Assembly (NCBI RefSeq): GCF_006968745.1
Contig: NZ_CP030118.1
Location: forward strand, 3,608,674 to 3,672,673
Origin: Brasilonema sennae CENA114
GTDB taxonomy: Bacteria > Cyanobacteriota > Cyanobacteriia > Cyanobacteriales > Nostocaceae
Length of the DNA stretch: 64,000 nucleotides
Reading direction: 5' to 3'
Both the position numbers and the translations under genes were made by a program. The notes below the pieces were generated by a model. It was not told where the DNA came from. It searched no databases and worked only from the letters and a program-made list of their open reading frames with translations. Below, one piece after another: positions 61,072-64,000 of the stretch (the first letter of the stretch is position 1; every line of letters starts with the position of its first letter).

Positions 61072-61179
61072 CAGGACTTACGCACTCAAAACCCGAAACC
61101 TTGATTTTCCCTTAAAAAGGGGGAATCTTAAAAGCCCCCTTTTTAACTGTGTAGGGGGATCTCTTCTGCGTAAGTCCTA
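61072..61179. mobile_element. MITE-like element with the same ends as the IS at 56421
   Basis: Ends AGGACTTACGCA (61073-61084) and TGCGTAAGTCCT (61167-61178) equal the first 12 bases of the IS ends at 56421 and 56899. The interior has AAAAAGGGGGAATC / GCCCCCTTTTT, a stem-loop. It is a non-autonomous relative placed directly against the stop codon (61180-61182) of the serine hydrolase gene. Confidence 0.75.
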
Positions 61180-62124
61180 CTAACCTAAACCCTCAACTGC
61201 TTCCCTCACTAGCTTCGAGACGAAAGGCAAAATTTCGCGGTTCTTAGCATTTGTTTTGCCTTCAGTAAACACAACAAGCAGATAAGGGCGTTTTTCGTTT
61301 AACTCTATATAAGCAGCATCATGACGGACTTGACTCGTCCAACCTGCTTTTGACCAAATTTTTGCTTCTTGAGGAAGTCCAGCGCCTAAAAAACCTGTCA
61401 CTTGGTCTTCTTCAACATCTTTTGGCAAGTCATTCGGGTTAAGACTGCGTTTGAGCAAACTCATCATGGATTGCGATCGCCCACTAGACACCGCCACACC
61501 ACCAATAATACTGTGTAGCAACCTGGCGGTAGCATTTGTTGTCAGCATATTCCGATTCTCTAGCAACTCTCCTACAAAAGCCCGTTCGCGTCCGTAAGGT
61601 CCATCACACCAGGGTTTTTGGCAAACATTAATCGTTTCCATATCTGACCACCCAAAAGACTGGAAATAGCGGTTGACAATATTGCGCTGCTGTTTCCAAG
61701 TTTCAAATGGTCCAAGTGATAATTCTGGTCCAGAAGTAGTTCCACTTAAGATATCTACAACTAAACTTGTCGCATCATTGCTAGAATCAACAATCATATC
61801 GCGTATAGCTCTTTCCACTTCTAAAGAATTGGAAACCATGTTTTTGTGCAGCCATTCGTTGACTGCGACCAAGTAAAACAACTTCACCACACTTGCAGGG
61901 TAAATTCGTTCCACTCCGCGATAAGTGAAACCACGAATCGGGTAGTTCCAAAAATCATCTGGAGTTAATGCACCACCTGTGTTCATTAGTACTGGCGGAT
62001 CGTAGACAATCCAAGTCAAAGCAATTTGGTTGCGGGCTAAAGTTGGAAATGCAGCCCAAGTTGCTTCTAAAATGCCTAACCCAAGTTTTTCTAGTTGATC
62101 GTCTTTATTAAAGAAGAAATTCAT
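61180..62124 (-). CDS. class A beta-lactamase-like serine hydrolase
   Basis: A 314-residue protein of the penicillin-binding/beta-lactamase fold. The catalytic S-x-x-K is Ser78-Val-Val-Lys81 (YPASVVKLFY), the second motif is SSND (in VDSSNDATS, cf. S-D-N) and the third is KAGWTS (cf. K-T-G). No signal peptide is seen, which is unusual for a beta-lactamase, so a cytoplasmic or atypically exported hydrolase is possible. Start ATG at 62124; only 13 bp separate it from the divergent NlpC/P60 gene. Confidence 0.8.
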   Translation of the reverse strand: MNFFFNKDDQLEKLGLGILEATWAAFPTLARNQIALTWIVYDPPVLMNTGGALTPDDFWNYPIRGFTYRGVERIYPASVVKLFYLVAVNEWLHKNMVSNSLEVERAIRDMIVDSSNDATSLVVDILSGTTSGPELSLGPFETWKQQRNIVNRYFQSFGWSDMETINVCQKPWCDGPYGRERAFVGELLENRNMLTTNATARLLHSIIGGVAVSSGRSQSMMSLLKRSLNPNDLPKDVEEDQVTGFLGAGLPQEAKIWSKAGWTSQVRHDAAYIELNEKRPYLLVVFTEGKTNAKNREILPFVSKLVREAVEGLG

Positions 62125-62137
62125 TGTTGTTTCACCA

Positions 62138-62842
62138 ATGTCCTTTAACCTAGAATCTCAAATCCAAACTCTCAAATCAGCTGAGTACCAGTGCCTAACT
62201 AACGTAAACATATATGATTCTCCTAGTTGTCAACGACTGGCAACTCAAGCTGCAACTGGGCGATATTTGTGGGTAACATCAAACTATCAAGATTGTGCAG
62301 TTGAGGTGTGTTTGTCCGAAGATGACTATCCAGGATGGCTATCACTATCCGATTTGGGTTTATTACAATCATGCACTGTACCTTATAAAGCGAAAAGATT
62401 TTCGGAATCACAGATAAAAAAACACCTGCCAGAGGTGATTGGGTTTACCCAACAAGCTATGCAACAACCAAATTATTACCTCTGGGGTGGTACGGTAGGA
62501 CCAAATTACGACTGTTCGGGATTGATGCAAGCGGCGTTCGCCTCGGTAGGTATTCGTATACCCAGAGATGCCTATCAGCAGGAAGGTTTCACCCAAGCCA
62601 TTTCTATGGCAGAATTACAACCAGGTGACCTTGTTTTCTTCGGAACTTCCCAAAAAGCGACTCATGTGGGACTCTATTTGAAAGATGGCTGCTATATCCA
62701 TAGTTCCGGCAAAGAAATAGGACGTAATGGAATTGGCATAGATCGTCTTTCGGAACAAGGAGAGAAGGTTAGTCAGTCATATTATCAGCAACTGCGCGGT
62801 GCAGGAAGAGTGGTCAGGAATTACGAACCACAAAGACGCTGA
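62138..62842 (+). CDS. NlpC/P60 cell-wall cysteine peptidase (AvPCP-like)
   Basis: A 234-residue gamma-D-glutamyl-L-diamino acid endopeptidase of the C40 family. An N-terminal SH3b-type domain (~1-85) precedes the NlpC/P60 domain with catalytic Cys126 (YDCSGLMQ), His176 (THVGLYL) and His188 (YIHSSG). These positions equal those reported for the Anabaena/Nostoc enzymes of known structure, so I am confident of the start (ATG 62138). It lacks a signal peptide, as in those relatives, and is thought to act on muropeptides in recycling. It is followed after 13 bp by the GT2 gene. Confidence 0.93.
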   Translation: MSFNLESQIQTLKSAEYQCLTNVNIYDSPSCQRLATQAATGRYLWVTSNYQDCAVEVCLSEDDYPGWLSLSDLGLLQSCTVPYKAKRFSESQIKKHLPEVIGFTQQAMQQPNYYLWGGTVGPNYDCSGLMQAAFASVGIRIPRDAYQQEGFTQAISMAELQPGDLVFFGTSQKATHVGLYLKDGCYIHSSGKEIGRNGIGIDRLSEQGEKVSQSYYQQLRGAGRVVRNYEPQRR

Positions 62843-62855
62843 GGGAAAGAGAAAT

Positions 62856-63863
62856 ATGAGGAGTGGACTGGTTTCTGATAGACTTGCTGGACAAGATGAG
62901 GCGATATCCTCAGTTGTTCCAGATGTTTCGGTTGTGGTGCCTGTGCATGATGAAGTGGAAAGTTTGCCTCATTTGCTTGAGGCGATCGCCTTCACTTTAT
63001 CCGCAACTGAGTTGAGTTATGAAATCATTTGTGTAGATGACGGTTCCACAGATGGTTCAGCAGAGTTTCTTAGAGAACAAGCGCAAATCCGCAACGATTT
63101 GAAAGCCGTGATTTTGCGTCGCAATTATGGTCAAACTGCGGCGATGGCTGCTGGGTTTAACTACGCACTTGGTAAAGCAATTGTCACTTTAGATGCTGAC
63201 CTTCAAAATGATCCTGCTGATATCCCTATGCTATTAGCAAAGTTGGAGGAAGGCTACGATTTGGTCAGCGGTTGGCGGAAAAATCGCCAAGATGGTGCTG
63301 TGAATCGATTACTTCCTTCCAAAATTGCCAACTGGTTAATTAGGCGAAGCACGAGTGTGTATATTCATGACTATGGTTGTTCGCTCAAAGCCTACCGCGC
63401 CGAACTCGTGGCAGATATGAACCTTTATGGAGAACTGCACCGCTTTCTTCCGGCTTTAGCGTATATTGAAGGAGCTAGAATTACAGAGATGCCCGTGCGT
63501 CATCATGCCCGTCGCTTTGGTCGCAGCAAATATGGGATATGGCGGACGTTCCGAGTGTTGATGGATTTGTTAACAATTTTATTTATGAAAAAGTTCCTTA
63601 CACGCCCAATGCACGTTTTTGGGTTGTGGGGATTGGTTTCAATGGCTTGTGGTGGGGCGATTGGAATTTACTTGACCTTTGTCAAATTTGCTTTTCATCA
63701 AAATATTGGCGATCGCCCTTTACTAATTCTGGCAGTTCTTTTGCTAGTAACGGGGGTACAGTTGTTTTGCTTCGGTTTGTTGGCAGAATTACTGATGCGT
63801 ACTTACCATGAATCCCAAGGACGCCCCATCTATCGTGTGCGTGAAGTAGTCACGAAAGTCTAG
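62856..63863 (+). CDS. GT2 glycosyltransferase with C-terminal membrane helices
   Basis: A 335-residue polyprenyl-phosphate sugar transferase-like protein (DPM1/GtrB type). The GT-A core shows VVVPVHDEVESLPHLLEAI, DDGSTDGS (61-68) and LDADLQNDP (metal-binding D-x-D type). C-terminal hydrophobic helices (about 250-270 and 285-310: VFGLWGLVSMACGGAIGIYL and PLLILAVLLLVTGVQLFCFG) follow. The frame stays open from 62799 within the NlpC gene, but ATG 62856 has GAGGGAAAGA before it and gives the usual start. It is probably co-transcribed with the NlpC/P60 gene. Confidence 0.9.
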   Translation: MRSGLVSDRLAGQDEAISSVVPDVSVVVPVHDEVESLPHLLEAIAFTLSATELSYEIICVDDGSTDGSAEFLREQAQIRNDLKAVILRRNYGQTAAMAAGFNYALGKAIVTLDADLQNDPADIPMLLAKLEEGYDLVSGWRKNRQDGAVNRLLPSKIANWLIRRSTSVYIHDYGCSLKAYRAELVADMNLYGELHRFLPALAYIEGARITEMPVRHHARRFGRSKYGIWRTFRVLMDLLTILFMKKFLTRPMHVFGLWGLVSMACGGAIGIYLTFVKFAFHQNIGDRPLLILAVLLLVTGVQLFCFGLLAELLMRTYHESQGRPIYRVREVVTKV

Positions 63864-64000
63864 CCCCAAAGGGTTGACTTATTTGGAAGTCCACAAAATC
63901 TATTTTTATGGCAATCAGCTGTGACTGCATAGCCCGCAATTTGGGTTATGAAATTTCGGCTGGTTTTTTACTCGTCGATTCATACGACATGCGTCCTTGC

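Noticed and set aside
63908..64000. Frame open to the end of the window starting MAISCDCIARNLGYE
   Set aside because: No ribosome binding site, and only 31 codons are visible; it may be chance and cannot be judged without the next bases.

Overview
The window comes from a filamentous cyanobacterium, most likely of the order Nostocales. The octamer GCGATCGC (HIP1) recurs throughout, intergenic DNA is A+T-rich and full of short palindromic repeats, and several genes are typical of cyanobacteria: the ferredoxin-thioredoxin reductase variable chain, carotenoid isomerase CrtH, an SLH/OprB iron-uptake-type porin, a YggT/Ycf19 protein, a NSC-type carotenoid oxygenase, MurT/GatD, and a DUF1822-CHAT cassette. 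No rRNA, tRNA or CRISPR array was found. Genus cannot be assigned from the sequence alone.

Layout. 0.8-4.7 kb: phosphate transporter operon pstS-pstC-pstA-pstB. 4.8-8.0 kb: a minus-strand pair of overlapping genes, a LodB-like flavoprotein and a 747-residue partner that may be a distant LodA-like (quinone-cofactor) protein. 8.4-9.7 kb: mtnD-mtnB of the methionine salvage pathway. 9.8-12.1 kb: nuclease-like/TPR protein, a WD40 gene remnant and a pterin carbinolamine dehydratase. 12.7-17.6 kb: porin, LigT-like phosphoesterase, panD with a metallo-beta-lactamase-fold protein that has lost its metal motif, and ppa. 17.6-19.5 kb is nearly gene-free. 19.5-24.7 kb: DUF362 protein, aspA, pgsA, a DinB gene broken by a stop codon behind a MITE-like repeat, and murT.

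24.9-28.7 kb looks like a conflict/defence patch: a small companion protein and a NACHT-HEAT NTPase with a C-terminal membrane helix, followed by a HepT/MntA-type toxin-antitoxin pair. 28.8-36.8 kb is housekeeping: era with a NarL-type response regulator, a tandem pair of AstE/AspA-like zinc hydrolases, a histidine phosphatase, a carotenoid oxygenase and aroE. 37-41.8 kb: two hypothetical proteins, yggT, a small membrane protein, upp and crtH.

41.9-47.3 kb holds a three-gene cassette (sigma-region-4-like protein, DUF1822 protein, exported TPR-CHAT peptidase) that is the best candidate for a little-described signalling or proteolysis system. 47.6-56.4 kb: HD hydrolase, polysaccharide deacetylase, YbjN plus lipoate-ligase-like pair, an orphan acyl-CoA dehydrogenase lacking the usual catalytic Glu motif, a CHAT pseudogene, mltA and an S41 peptidase. 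56.4-59.5 kb is repeat-rich: an internally deleted IS, a Phd/RelE-type toxin-antitoxin pair, gatD, and a candidate rod-shaped (6S-like) RNA. 59.5-63.9 kb: ftrV, a small conserved protein, a YdcF protein, a class A beta-lactamase-like protein, an NlpC/P60 cell-wall peptidase and a GT2 glycosyltransferase.

Themes: cell-wall remodelling is well represented (MurT, GatD, MltA, NlpC/P60, beta-lactamase-like, YdcF, polysaccharide deacetylase). Short inverted-repeat elements often sit against stop codons or have been absorbed in frame into genes (mtnB, the NACHT gene and probably the CHAT gene).
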